This document shows positions 42,783 to 53,200 of a stretch of 64,000 nucleotides of DNA, piece by piece (position 1 is the stretch's first letter; each line of letters opens with the position of its first letter). The stretch covers positions 1 through 64,000 of the forward strand of contig JAJPJX010000121.1 of assembly GCA_021324015.1 (NCBI GenBank), in the 5' to 3' direction. This stretch comes from Solibacteraceae bacterium (lineage in GTDB: Bacteria; Acidobacteriota; Terriglobia; Bryobacterales; Bryobacteraceae). The translations under genes were made by a program, and so were the position numbers. The notes under the pieces were generated by a model. The model had not been told where the DNA came from. It was given only the letters and a program-made list of their open reading frames with translations, and made no database searches.

Positions 42783-43234
42783 GGCCGGACGAGTGGCCGC
42801 ATCCGGTCCCTCTCCGGCTCCTCGTCCATCGCTCGATCCGCCAGGAGGACCTTTGCGATGGAGGCGCGCACGGCCCGCGCGGGTGCCCGGATGCCAACGA
42901 TGTGACCTGCGATAAGTGCGGGCACCAGCGCACCGTTGGCGATACCAACGCGCCTGGCGCCTGCCCGCACTGCGGCTCCGTGCAGTACACAATCAATCGC
43001 TGCTCGCATTGCCGGCTGGACGACCTGGATTACGTGCGCTCGCACTCGGCGTCCGGCCGCCTCTTTGAGCGGGTCCTCGAGCTGGAGTTCGACGCAGCCC
43101 ACTTCTCGATCCCGTGGAGCGACGTGACCGCAGAAGAGGTCCGCGGCCTCCAGATCCTCAAGGAAGAACGCGACCGCTACCAGCGGGAGCAGGCTCACAA
43201 CAACCAAATCCAACTACCGAGGCCAACTGAATGA
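42168..43234 (+). CDS. Tail assembly chaperone GT, made by -1 frameshift
   Basis: If ribosomes slip at 42770-42776, the 203 residues to Asn continue with 152 more in the -1 frame, giving a 355-aa GT protein. The extension begins LLGPDEWPHPVPL and contains a zinc-ribbon-like set CDKCGH...CPHCG...CSHC. The -1 frame is open without a stop from before the slip site to 43234, and lacks its own ATG; a GTG at 42902 has no ribosome site, which supports fusion. Confidence 0.75.
42770..42776 (+). other. -1 slippery heptamer C CCA AAC
   Basis: The heptamer is in the reading frame of G as X XXY YYZ. The zero-frame TAG follows at 42780-42782. A possible stimulatory stem, GGACGAG (42787-42793) with CTCGTCC (42821-42827), starts 10 nt downstream. 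The design matches the conserved G/GT frameshift of long-tailed phages. Confidence 0.8.
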
Positions 43235-43485
43235 ACCCCACCCCGCCTTGCGCCATGTGCGGCACGCCCGTCGAGATGGAAATCGACCCCCAGATCCGCT
43301 TCTCGTCCGGCGTCGGCAGCACCGCCATCGTCATCGAGCACCCGAAGCAGGTCGCCTGCCCCGCCTGCGGCAGCCTCCTGCATCTGGCCATCGTCGGCAT
43401 CCAGAACATCCAGATGAAGACTGCCGTGGTGCCCCCGCAGAAGCGCCAGTTGGTGGTGCCGATCAGCCGCGTCCGCGTCGGTTGA
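43231..43485 (+). CDS. Small zinc-ribbon phage protein
   Basis: 84 aa with CAMCG near residue 7 and CPACG near 43, a four-cysteine ribbon. ATGA overlap with the GT end. Similar ribbon to that of GT, so both may bind the same target. Function unknown. Confidence 0.6.
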   Translation: MNPTPPCAMCGTPVEMEIDPQIRFSSGVGSTAIVIEHPKQVACPACGSLLHLAIVGIQNIQMKTAVVPPQKRQLVVPISRVRVG

Positions 43486-43489
43486 AGCC

Positions 43490-43939
43490 ATGCCGTTCCA
43501 GGCCAAGATCACGCGCGCCCGTTTTGTCCTTGGGCCGTTCACGTCCGAGGACATGCTGGCCATCGGCAACGTGGTGGTGGATTCGATCAAGGACCGTCTC
43601 CATAAGGGTCTGAACGTCAACGATCAGCAGGCAAAGCCGTTGAAGCCGGGGCGCAACGGCCATCGTGGGTATCCGGATTACAAATCCGCGCGCGGTCTCC
43701 AGCCGTTCCGCGATTGGTTTTGGACGGGCCACACATTGCGCGCACTGAAGGTGAAGCAGGCGAGCGAGAACCGTTGCGTAATCGGTTTCATCGATCCGAA
43801 CGCAGACCTGATCGCGCACGTGAACAACCTGCGCGAGCGCGCGTTCGGCATCTCTCCGAAGGACCGTCAGGTCATGGTCGCGGCCATCAAGACGGTCTTG
43901 CGCACCGCGCGAGTAATCTCCGTGAGAAAGGCGGCGTAA
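43490..43939 (+). CDS. Phage tail completion/minor tail protein (gp10/gpZ-like)
   Basis: 149 aa. Holds IGNVVVDSIKDRLHKGLNVND and ARGLQPFRDWFWTGHTLRALKVK, the style of HK97 gp10/lambda gpZ proteins. In lambda that gene lies before the tube, so its place here is shifted. Basic protein, probably cytosolic until assembly. Confidence 0.55.
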   Translation: MPFQAKITRARFVLGPFTSEDMLAIGNVVVDSIKDRLHKGLNVNDQQAKPLKPGRNGHRGYPDYKSARGLQPFRDWFWTGHTLRALKVKQASENRCVIGFIDPNADLIAHVNNLRERAFGISPKDRQVMVAAIKTVLRTARVISVRKAA

Positions 43940-43940
43940 T

Positions 43941-44279
43941 TCAGTTTGAGCGTCGCCCGTAAAAGAGAGCACCAACAATTGCTCCAAGCAAAGTGCCCGT
44001 AGTCTCATTCGTGATGACTTTTAGATAGCCAAGCGCGCCGACAGCAGCGACAACGACCACGGTGAATCCGTATGACCACAGCATCGCACGGTGCTTGCGC
44101 TTGGCTGCAATGGGCATCTCGCGAGCGTATTGCTCAATGAGGTTCGCTATCGCCTCTTTTGAGCGTTTGCTCCGAAGCGCCTCAGCAAGAGCGAATAGCA
44201 GCTCGTCGAAACCCGAAGGTGGTTCACCCTCCGGTTCTTCTTCGAACTCCTCTTGGGGTTCCTCTTCGTTATCGGGCAT
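43941..44279 (-). CDS. Small membrane protein inserted in the tail operon (moron)
   Basis: 112 aa on the opposite strand. Acidic Glu-rich N-terminus, then a charged helix (LAEALRSKRSKEAIANL), then two membrane helices (SYGFTVVVVAAVGALGYL and TTGTLLGAIVGALFYG), like DUF2335 proteins. A GCGGAGAA ribosome site and a TACTAT -10-like box lie upstream on its strand. A/T content is higher than in the neighbours. Likely a lysogenic-expressed cargo gene. Confidence 0.7.
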   Translation of the reverse strand: MPDNEEEPQEEFEEEPEGEPPSGFDELLFALAEALRSKRSKEAIANLIEQYAREMPIAAKRKHRAMLWSYGFTVVVVAAVGALGYLKVITNETTGTLLGAIVGALFYGRRSN

Positions 44280-44344
44280 TTCTCCGCATAGTAGCAGGAT
44301 TACTCCACATCGACCGACTCGGCGTCGGACAGCCGCTTAAATAA

Positions 44345-47300
44345 ATGGATCAGGAATCGGTCGTCCTCGAAGTCGATCCGCGCAGCATCCACCAAGCCAT
44401 TGTCCAGGCCAACAAGGACGTGGAGTCGTGGGAGAAGGGTGTCGTCGGCGCCGGCGACCGGATGCAGAAGTCGCTGGAGCGGATGGCTGACCTGCTGGTC
44501 AAGGTCAACGATAAACAGCGCAACTCCCTGGAGCGCCTGACGCAGGCCGTTGAGAAGCAGGCCGCCGCGTACGGCAAGACCGGCGTGGACCGCCTCGTCG
44601 CCGAACGGGACCGCCTGATCCAGAAGCTCGGCGTGGAAGAGAGCATGGTCAATCGCGTCCGCGCCGCCTACGAGAAGATGATCGCCGTCGAGCAGAAGAA
44701 AGAGGGCGGTGGTCTCGAAGGCTTCGGCAAGCGGATCGAGCAGATGATCCGCGATCCGCTCAACGGCGCCAAGGAAGCTGCGGCCGGCTTGATGGAAAAA
44801 GTAGGCGGCATGGGCGCGACGCTCGGGGTCGGCGTCGGGGTCCTCACTGCGCTGGCAGCGGCGGGTTGGGAGGCGGCCAAGAGCCTCGGCGCTTATGGTG
44901 TGCAGGTCAAGGATGCGGAGTTGCGCACTGGCCTGACCGCCAAGGAGGTCGGCCAGTTCAGTTTCGCGGCCAAGGCGGTCGGCCAGGACATCTCCATCGT
45001 CGAGCGCCTGATGCGTGGTCTGTCGCAGGCCGCCGACGACACGTCGCGCGAGGGCGAGAAGGCGCGCGCCACGCTGCAGCGCATGGGCATCGAGCTGCGC
45101 ACCGCCAGTGGCGACATGAAGCCGACCGCCGAGATCCTGGTCGAGATCTCCGAGGGCCTCGATAAGCTGCCCGAAGGCCTCCAGCGCGATGCCGCCGCCA
45201 TGGATCTGTTCAAGCGCGTGGGCATCGAGGCCATTCCGTTCATGACGGAGTTGAACGAGAACCTGCGAATCGCCAAGGAGCAGGGATTCGGCCCCGACGA
45301 GGACGACATCCGGCGCTTCATGGAGTACCAGCGCGAAGTGGCGCAGCTTGAAACGAAGTGGGATGCGCTGATCCGGAAGCTCAAGGAAGGGATCGTCATC
45401 CCCATCAACTTCATCGGCAATGCCGCCGAATGGTTCCTGAATAACATCACCCCGGCCGGGGACGAAGCGCGTGAACGGCGCGAGGAGGAACAGGCGCGAC
45501 AGGACGCCGCGGCGATTGGCAGAATGCGTGGCGAGCCTGGCGTGCTGGCCGAGTCCGGCGATTTGGGCCTCCGCATGTCGAGGAGCGCGCACCGCAGCCT
45601 GCAAGCGCAGATGGAGAAGCTCGCGCCCGGCATTATGCGCGACCGCGAACTGATCGAGCGCCAGATCGCGGACCTGCGGCAGCAGAAGGAGAATCTCACC
45701 GGCAATTTCGGCTGGGTGCAGATGCTCGCCCCGACCCGGGAAGAACTGGATCGCATGAAGAAGGCCGACGCGCTCCAGAAGCAGATCGACGACCTTCAGC
45801 GCAAACTCGATGCCGCCGAGCAGGCGACGCGCCGCACTGATCTCAAGCAGGGCAAGTCTTACGTGGACGGCCTGCGCGCCCGGTACTTCGGCACGCACGA
45901 CGGGATCGAGGAGGCGTACCAGCAGGCCAAGAAGGACGTTGATAACTACCGGAAGCAATTGTTCCAACCCGAGCACCCCCTCACCAAGACGGAGGCCTCC
46001 GACCTCAACAAGAGGCTGGTCGAGGCGCAGGGCCGCGAGGCACGCGCCAAGGCGTCGCTCGACGCCGAGACGGAGCGCAAGAAGTTCCTGACGGAAGCCC
46101 AGGCGTTCATCAAGAAGGGCGATGAGGCCGAACTCGACGCCATCGGCAAGATTTACTACGAGCGCGATCTGCTGTTGAAGCAGGCGGTCCAGCTAAAGGC
46201 GACCGAGGAGCAGATCGCGGCCATCCGCAAGTCTGCCGACGAGCAGGCGGGCAAGATCCTCAAGGACTCCTGGGAGAAGTTCGAGGAGTACGACCAGAAG
46301 CGTCGCGTTGATCAGCAGAGGAAGTTCCTGGAGTTGTTCCTGCCCACCAAGGAGCAGTTGAAGGAGTGGGAGGACGTTTTCAAAGCGCAGGAGCGCATCC
46401 AGGATATCGATGTGCAGGCGCAGAAGGAGGCCCTGCGGCGCCACGCGAACATGCAGGTCAAGCAGGCCGGGACGCCCGAGGAGGCGTACCAGATCCGCGT
46501 GGACCTTGCGCTCAAGCTGGCGCAGATCGAGGTGGACCGCATCCGGCGCGAGGACGACACCGCGAAGCGCATGGTGCTGGCCGCCGAGGCGCAGAAGCAA
46601 CTCTATACGGACATCGCGGCGGCCCAGGACGAGTTGGAGGAGAAGCGCGCGCAGGCGGCCGAGCGTGCTGCCGAAGAGACCCAGCGGCAGGTGGACCAGA
46701 TCCAGAAGGAGGCCTCCAGCCTCTTCCATACGCTGCTCACCAAGCCTCAGGACTTCGCGAAGCAACTGGGCAACACGCTTCGCGAGGCGATCCTCGCACC
46801 GATCACGGAAGGCTTCGGCGGGATTGTCGCCAACGCCATTCAACCGCTGGTCGGCGGCATTGGCGGCATGTTCAAGGGCATGTTCGGCGGCAAGGACCCG
46901 GTCAAGGCTGCGACGGACCTCAATACTGCCGCCACGGCGCAGAACTCGGCGGCCGTGGCGATGTTGACCGCAGTGCTGGCCGGGTTCATGGGCATCGGCA
47001 TGCCGATGTTTGCCGCGCCGAGCATCCCCGGTATCGCCGGCCTCCCCCTGCCCGCGTTCTCAGCGCCCGCGTCAATGGGCAGGTCGGCCCTGCCGAAATT
47101 CGCCGAGGGCGGCATCACGAGTGGCCCCACGATTGTCGGAGAGGCGGGGCCGGAGCTGGTCATCCCGCTTACCAATCTGCGCAACATGGGCCTCGGCCCC
47201 AATGCGCGCCTGGTGGGGCACTACGGGCCGGAGACGGATGCGGCATTGCTGAAGGCCACCATGGGCCTATTCAACATCGCCCTGCCCGCTGGCCTGGCGG

Positions 47301-49543
47301 CGCTGGGCGGGCCGGAGGGTTTGAGCGTCGGCAATACGATCATGTCGTTGTTGGTGGGCGGCGCCGCCGCAGCAACGCCGCCGCCACGTGAAGGTATTCT
47401 TCAGGGCGTGATACCGATTGGACCGCCCGGAATGGGGCTTAGCCGCGGTTTGGCGGAACGCGATGCGCTCATGTGGCCCGAGGGCATCTTCGTGCATGAG
47501 GAGGACATCGTAAAGAGCGGGCTGTGGGCGGTGAATCCCAAGACGGGCAATATCCGTCTTTCCAGCTTCTCGTCCAGTGGGCATGCGGAGCCGCACGCGG
47601 TCTGGTTCGAGAGGATCGGCCTGCCGTCTGTTGGCAGGGCGTTTGATCGTGTGATCCGTGGCCGGGCCTACATCACCGGTGACGGCCAGATCAACCTCGT
47701 CGATGAGACTTGGGGCGGCGGCCTCACGGATGACGTTTACCGCAAGGTCCACCGTGCCATTGTGCAGCGCCTCAATCCCGGTGCCCTGGAGGCTTCAGTA
47801 CGCGGCCCGCGCGACCTGGAGTACATGGCCAGAAGGGGTCCGCGTGGCGTTCGCGATCCACAAACCGATTGGTATTACAAGGAGGGTGGGCGCGACGACT
47901 GGGGCATGACGCACGAGATGCACGTCGCGTCGGGCCACAAGGGCGGCCTCAAGAGCGCGGAGACGTGGGCGAAGATCCGCGCCGCCCGCGATCCGGAACT
48001 GGACGACCTGGGCCGGTACATCGGTCCTCCGGTGGACGTGCCTGAGACCACCCACCAGGCGTTCATCAAGCTGGACAAGCTGTACCCGTGGCTCAAGACC
48101 AACTTCGATTGGAACGAAAAGGTTCTCTATCGCGGCCAAGCCATGCGTGTGGCCGATGCCGCCAGGAAGCTCAAGGTTACCAGCGGGGATATCATCGCGT
48201 GGCTCAAGGAGCAGTATCCTCGCACCAACTGGTCGCGGGTCGATGTGTCCAAACTGCCGCAGCATGACGAGGGCGGCACCATCGCTAGCACCGGCCTGGC
48301 GGTCGTCCACAGGGGCGAGGCGGTCATCCCGCAAGCCGACACGCTGAAGCACAGCATCGACAACCTGACCGGCGCGCTCAACGGCAACGCCACGATGTTC
48401 CGGTGGCTGCTGTCGTCGATGTTCAGTGGCGGCCGGATGGCGTACCCGCTTTCGATTCCCGGCGTCGGCACGATCCAGATTCCGATGGGCGGCGGGGGCG
48501 GTGCCAGCAGCATGATCAACATCATGGCTGGCGGCGGCTATAGTCCTGTGGCCAGTGGCGGGCCGGCGCTCGCGCCGGAGGGCGGCTATACACCCGCGCC
48601 TTGGGCTTGGGCGAAAACCGGCGTCCCCCAGAGCGAGGTTGAGCGTATCGACCAGATGGTGACGGGTGGGCAGGGCGGCAAGTTCGTGTCCAAAGGCGTG
48701 TTCAACCAGAAGGCCCTCAAGGACGCTTTGTCGAATCTAAAGGGGTCGGTCTGGAATGAGGACGCTTGGAACGCTTACCCCTGGACCACGGGCGGCGTGA
48801 TCGCGGGTGGCATTCAGGGCGCGGCGACCTCGCCCATGGCGGGCATGGCTGGTGTATCGCTCGCCCTGGGCGGCCTGACCGGCGACCGGCGCGGAACCTG
48901 GGGCGGCGCTGCGGAGGCGGCGGCCGGAGGCGCGTTGATTGGCGACCAGATCGCCGGTCCCTTGGGCGCGGCGGCTGGCGCGTCGTTTGGCTTCGAAGTT
49001 GCCATGTTCGAAAAGCTGTTCGGCGTCGAGTCCCCCATCAACGAGGCCAAGCGCCTCGTGAAGCAGATTTACTCGGTCAGCATCGACAACCAGATGGCCA
49101 AGCAAATCGTGCAGATCGCGCAGCAGAAGTACGCCGGCCATGTGAGCATCGCCGTCCGCGACCCGGACGTGCGGAAGATGTTGATGCTGTACTCCGAGGG
49201 GACGAGCCAGCACATGCCGTTGTCGGCGACGACGCCGCAATCGGGGAGCCTCGCCGAAATGAACGGGCGGTTGTACCAGCAGGCCAGTTACGTGAACGGC
49301 ATGCCGTACACGTTCCAGAGCAATCTGCCGGTCCTTGGTGGCTATCCGACCGGCCTTTATCCGAACCCCTCCCCGATGTCTCTCCAAGTGAATATCTCGG
49401 GCCAGGGTGCGGCGCAGTTCGTCGCCGGCCAGGTCGTGACGCCGGAGTTCGTGCAGGCCCAGTGGTCGAGCGCGGGCGCCTCCAGCAACGGGCGCCTCCA
49501 GAACTCCGCGATGATTCAGCAACCGGGGTTGGTAATCAGTTGA
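44345..49543 (+). CDS. Tail tape measure protein with embedded extra domain
   Basis: 1732 aa. Sets tail length. N-terminal coiled coils (residues 1-140), a hydrophobic segment (MGATLGVGVGVLTALAAAGW near 156), more long coiled coil (to about 800), then Gly/Ala-rich end. The tape measure motif AEGGITSGPTIVGEAGPELVIP near 920 recurs as DEGGTIASTGLAVVHRGEAVIP near 1308; between them lie about 300 residues unlike the rest. ATG 44345 has no clear ribosome site. Confidence 0.85.
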   Translation: MDQESVVLEVDPRSIHQAIVQANKDVESWEKGVVGAGDRMQKSLERMADLLVKVNDKQRNSLERLTQAVEKQAAAYGKTGVDRLVAERDRLIQKLGVEESMVNRVRAAYEKMIAVEQKKEGGGLEGFGKRIEQMIRDPLNGAKEAAAGLMEKVGGMGATLGVGVGVLTALAAAGWEAAKSLGAYGVQVKDAELRTGLTAKEVGQFSFAAKAVGQDISIVERLMRGLSQAADDTSREGEKARATLQRMGIELRTASGDMKPTAEILVEISEGLDKLPEGLQRDAAAMDLFKRVGIEAIPFMTELNENLRIAKEQGFGPDEDDIRRFMEYQREVAQLETKWDALIRKLKEGIVIPINFIGNAAEWFLNNITPAGDEARERREEEQARQDAAAIGRMRGEPGVLAESGDLGLRMSRSAHRSLQAQMEKLAPGIMRDRELIERQIADLRQQKENLTGNFGWVQMLAPTREELDRMKKADALQKQIDDLQRKLDAAEQATRRTDLKQGKSYVDGLRARYFGTHDGIEEAYQQAKKDVDNYRKQLFQPEHPLTKTEASDLNKRLVEAQGREARAKASLDAETERKKFLTEAQAFIKKGDEAELDAIGKIYYERDLLLKQAVQLKATEEQIAAIRKSADEQAGKILKDSWEKFEEYDQKRRVDQQRKFLELFLPTKEQLKEWEDVFKAQERIQDIDVQAQKEALRRHANMQVKQAGTPEEAYQIRVDLALKLAQIEVDRIRREDDTAKRMVLAAEAQKQLYTDIAAAQDELEEKRAQAAERAAEETQRQVDQIQKEASSLFHTLLTKPQDFAKQLGNTLREAILAPITEGFGGIVANAIQPLVGGIGGMFKGMFGGKDPVKAATDLNTAATAQNSAAVAMLTAVLAGFMGIGMPMFAAPSIPGIAGLPLPAFSAPASMGRSALPKFAEGGITSGPTIVGEAGPELVIPLTNLRNMGLGPNARLVGHYGPETDAALLKATMGLFNIALPAGLAALGGPEGLSVGNTIMSLLVGGAAAATPPPREGILQGVIPIGPPGMGLSRGLAERDALMWPEGIFVHEEDIVKSGLWAVNPKTGNIRLSSFSSSGHAEPHAVWFERIGLPSVGRAFDRVIRGRAYITGDGQINLVDETWGGGLTDDVYRKVHRAIVQRLNPGALEASVRGPRDLEYMARRGPRGVRDPQTDWYYKEGGRDDWGMTHEMHVASGHKGGLKSAETWAKIRAARDPELDDLGRYIGPPVDVPETTHQAFIKLDKLYPWLKTNFDWNEKVLYRGQAMRVADAARKLKVTSGDIIAWLKEQYPRTNWSRVDVSKLPQHDEGGTIASTGLAVVHRGEAVIPQADTLKHSIDNLTGALNGNATMFRWLLSSMFSGGRMAYPLSIPGVGTIQIPMGGGGGASSMINIMAGGGYSPVASGGPALAPEGGYTPAPWAWAKTGVPQSEVERIDQMVTGGQGGKFVSKGVFNQKALKDALSNLKGSVWNEDAWNAYPWTTGGVIAGGIQGAATSPMAGMAGVSLALGGLTGDRRGTWGGAAEAAAGGALIGDQIAGPLGAAAGASFGFEVAMFEKLFGVESPINEAKRLVKQIYSVSIDNQMAKQIVQIAQQKYAGHVSIAVRDPDVRKMLMLYSEGTSQHMPLSATTPQSGSLAEMNGRLYQQASYVNGMPYTFQSNLPVLGGYPTGLYPNPSPMSLQVNISGQGAAQFVAGQVVTPEFVQAQWSSAGASSNGRLQNSAMIQQPGLVIS

Positions 49544-49832
49544 TGAACAAGGCGGGCCGGTCCTTCTGCAAGCCGGTCCGCAGCACCCGCATCTGGTACT
49601 CATGCAGGGACTCGTCCAACATCGGATCGACGCCCTCGGTGCGCGCCGCCACGCGCTCGATCTGAATGCGCAGGACGCGCATACCGCCAGCGTAATCGGC
49701 TCCGTCGCCGGTCTCGAATTCTGGGTCGTCGATGGGCGCCATGAATTGACGCTCGGCGGCTTCGGCCATCGCCCTCGCGATGGTAGCGATTCGCCAGCAC
49801 TCGTTGAGCACCTGATCTTTGTAACTCGGCAT
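49536..49832 (-). CDS. Small minus-strand phage protein of unknown function
   Basis: 98 aa from ATG 49832 on the minus strand, with AAAGGA 8 nt upstream, which is why this start is chosen. Helical, for example VLNECWRIATIARAMAEAAERQF and SLHEYQMRVLRTGLQ. No family recognised. It overlaps the tape measure stop by 8 nt in convergent orientation. Confidence 0.6.
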   Translation of the reverse strand: MPSYKDQVLNECWRIATIARAMAEAAERQFMAPIDDPEFETGDGADYAGGMRVLRIQIERVAARTEGVDPMLDESLHEYQMRVLRTGLQKDRPALFIN

Positions 49833-49898
49833 CGTCGTGGTCCTTTCGACCCATACAACCCTTGGGTGGGCGCTAGAACACAAGGAGAAAAAACAGGC

Positions 49899-50291
49899 GT
49901 GCCTGGCAACCTGCAAGCGGCGGCTCCGAGTGGGGTCATGCCCTATGCGCTCTGCACCGCGTTCTCCGAGTCGCGGGAATTCGTCCAATTGCAAGCGCAG
50001 TATCACGACGGAACGGTCCAGCGCTCGCAGTTGGCCAGCAGCTCGCGCCGCACGTTCAAGGTTTCGCAGCGGTTGGATGCGACCAAGGCCTCGGCGCTCA
50101 AGAGCTTTTGGGATGGCCAGCAGGGCGGCGTTGTCCCGTTCCTTTTCTACAACCTGATCGAAGGCGCATACGATCCCACCGGTAACTCCACCACGGGCCG
50201 GTACACCGTAGTGTTCCGGAACAACTGGCAGCAGACCACCGGCCTCGCGCGCACGGACGTACAGAACCTCGAATTGATCGAAGTCGCTTGA
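49899..50291 (+). CDS. Minor tail protein, unknown
   Basis: 130 aa from GTG 49899 (AAGGAG 11 nt upstream; ATG 49938 is an alternative start). Contains FWDGQQGGVVPFLFYN, and the N-terminus of the next protein has a like segment (FWEGLQGAWQAFTYN), so both belong to the tail-tip set just after the tape measure gene (gpM-like place). Confidence 0.6.
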   Translation: MPGNLQAAAPSGVMPYALCTAFSESREFVQLQAQYHDGTVQRSQLASSSRRTFKVSQRLDATKASALKSFWDGQQGGVVPFLFYNLIEGAYDPTGNSTTGRYTVVFRNNWQQTTGLARTDVQNLELIEVA

Positions 50292-50295
50292 TCCC

Positions 50296-53200
50296 ATGTC
50301 CGACACCATTGGCAGAATTACAGTGCCGAGCCTTGCCCTATCCACGGGCGGTATCGGCCTGCAAAACACGCTCGTATTCCCGCTCGCCAGCGACTTCGGC
50401 TACGGCTTCACCCAGGACCGCCCAGTCGTCGTGCATCGCTTCGGCGAGCTGGATGCCAAGGCCGAGCAGCGTTTCGCCGTGGGCCTGGGCCCGCGGAAGT
50501 TCGCTTTCCGGCGCCAGCACCTCTCGAAGCGCGACCGGAACTCGCTGGTGTCCTTCTGGGAAGGCCTGCAAGGCGCGTGGCAGGCGTTCACGTACAACGT
50601 GCCGAGTCCCGTGCAGGTCAGCAGCCCGCGTGCCTCGGCCGAGACGACCACACCGACGCTCGTGACGTGGGAGTACGCACCGCTCTCGATCCAGTACCTC
50701 GCCAACGCCTGCCAGACCGGCTTCAACTTCATCGAAGTGCCCACCAGCGGGCCGACCTATCAGGTCAACAGCACGTGCCTGCGTTTCCCGTCCTCAACGC
50801 TCCAGACCGCGCTGCTATCGCAGGTCCAGCAGATCATCCCGTTGATCCACATCCGCGTCCGCGAGGCGGCGGTGCCGGATATCTGGCTCTCGGACCGGCG
50901 TTGCACGCTGTCCGACCAGGCGAGCGGAGCGGTCAAGTCGGCGATGGGCTGGCCGGCCATGAGCCAAACGTACCTGCCGCGCGTGCTGGGCCTTGGCGAG
51001 CCTGGTTCCGACACGATCATTTCGCAAGACATCAAGGGCACCGCCGACAATGTGCAGTTCACGTTCGGCAATGCCGACCGCGTGATGACTGCGCTGGCCA
51101 ACGACACGGATTTGAAGTTCGCGTCTATCGACCTGTGCCTCCTGCACGTGAACTCCAACACCGTGATCCAGCTCTGGAAGGGGTTCATCGTGAGCTACAC
51201 GTCGGACGGCAGCCCGCAGTTCACCGTCCGGTGCTCCGATGGCCTCTACCAGATCACGCAAATGTACCCGGTGCGCGCGATCTCGCGCCAGTGCTGGAAG
51301 ATGTTCAGGGACGGCGTGAATTGTCCCTATGCCACGCAGGGTAGCGGCGGCGATCCGAATTCCTGCGACTATTATTTCGATTCCGTCTTCGATCCGTCGC
51401 AGGGCACGAACCCGGACGGCACGTATAAGTGTCCGGGCGGCTGCCAAGCGCACGGCATGACCAAGTACTTCGGCGGCCATCCCGCGGAACCGCAGGGCGT
51501 CGTCATCAAGGACAACTCGACCGGGCTGTGGGGAATCGGGCGCAGCACGGTGACCGCCACGTCGATCATCTCCGACACCATCTGGGGCAATGCGCTCCAG
51601 GAAATCTGGTGCAACGACGACGGCGATCCGGGCAAGGCCTTCTGGGTCAACTGCATGATCGCCGCGGGCCGGGATGAGTCTGATTACTATGACGCCCTCG
51701 GTATCGTGGGCGCCGGACCCATCGGATCGTACACGGGGATGCTCGTGTACACGAACGCGGACGGCTACCGCTATATCATCGCGCCGATGCTGGACGGCCA
51801 GACGCCGCAGGGATTCCAGGTTGACGGCAGCCTCAACGTCGTGAAGGACCAGCCGACGATGGGATTGCGCGAGGTCACCGGCAACGACCCCTGCGACCTG
51901 ACACACGATTCGTTCTCGCTCGGCGACGGCACGCCGCAGAAGTGGGGGCCGGAGATGGCGGCCGGCACCGCGTTCGTAGAGGTCCGGCGCACCAAGGCGT
52001 CCGGCGTCCAGCCGACGACCACGGACCAGCACGAGATGAAGGTGCCGATCTCGCAGGGCCTCGCGGGGTGGACCTGGGACCAGAACGGCAACCGCACGCT
52101 CGCGAATGGCCTGACGAACCCGTTCTGGATCGCGGTGAATTGCTTCCTCCGCACGCTTGGCCTGTTTGGCGCGGGGTCGGCGAGCCAACTGGCAAACATT
52201 GTCCTTCCCTCCCTCTACGCGGGGGACGGGAGCGGCACCGCCGAGATCGCGGACAATTACGTGACGCCCATTGTTGGGACGGGGCTGGAGAAGCAATTCC
52301 GGTTTCAGGGCGTCCTGGCCTCGCAGAAGCCGTTCCGCGACTGGCTCGTCGAAGTCCTCGCTTGCGGCCTCGGTTACTTCACGTTTGAATTCGGCAAACT
52401 GAAGCTCGGCTGCCGGATCAACGCTTCGGCTGTCGAGGCGTTTACGCTTGGGAATATCCTGTTCCAGTCCCTCCGGTTGGAGCCGATCGAGGCGGGCTTC
52501 GAGAAGCTGGTGGTCTCGTTCGCCGACCAGGCGTATCAGTATCAGGCCAACACCGCCGAATACTGCGATAAGACCCATGCAGCCTACTACGGCCGCGCCG
52601 GCGCACCCTTGAGCGCGCCCCAGCACCTCGTGGGCTGCGGCACGCTCTCGCAGGCCTTGCGCCTGGCCGCCGTCCGGACGCGCGAGGAGATCGGCGGCAT
52701 CAACGCGACTGAGTGGCGCAACGCGCGGAACGCCTATTGGCAGACGACAATCCTGGCCCTCAACACGGAGGTGGGCCAGGTCGTCTCGATGACGCATCCG
52801 GACGTGCCTGGCGGCGCCGGCGATTTCCGCATCCTCTCCTGGCGACTGAAGAAGGACTGGTCCATCGACATTACCGCCAAGACGGTCACGCCCTCGATGT
52901 ACGACCTCACGACCGGGCCGAAGCCCCAGGACGTGACGCCCGATCCTCTGCCGGGCATGGTCTATGCCATTCCCCTCGGGCCGATGTGGGCGCCGTACCA
53001 GATCCAAGCGCCAGCCAACGATGCGCTATTCCCTGGCGAATGGACGTTCGACTGCGACCAGACGTACACGACCCTCGCGGATGGCAGCGCGCTCGCGTCG
53101 CTGGCGATCACTGGCAATCTCCCGGTGAACGAGTTCAGCCCGACCGGTGCCGGTGGGCCTGTGATCGGCACCATCTCGCAGAGCACCACGGGCGGGTCCC

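Noticed and set aside
42902-43234. Separate 110-aa zinc-ribbon gene from GTG 42902
   Set aside because: No ribosome site, and the frame is open back to an in-frame -1 slippery heptamer, so it is read as the T part of GT.
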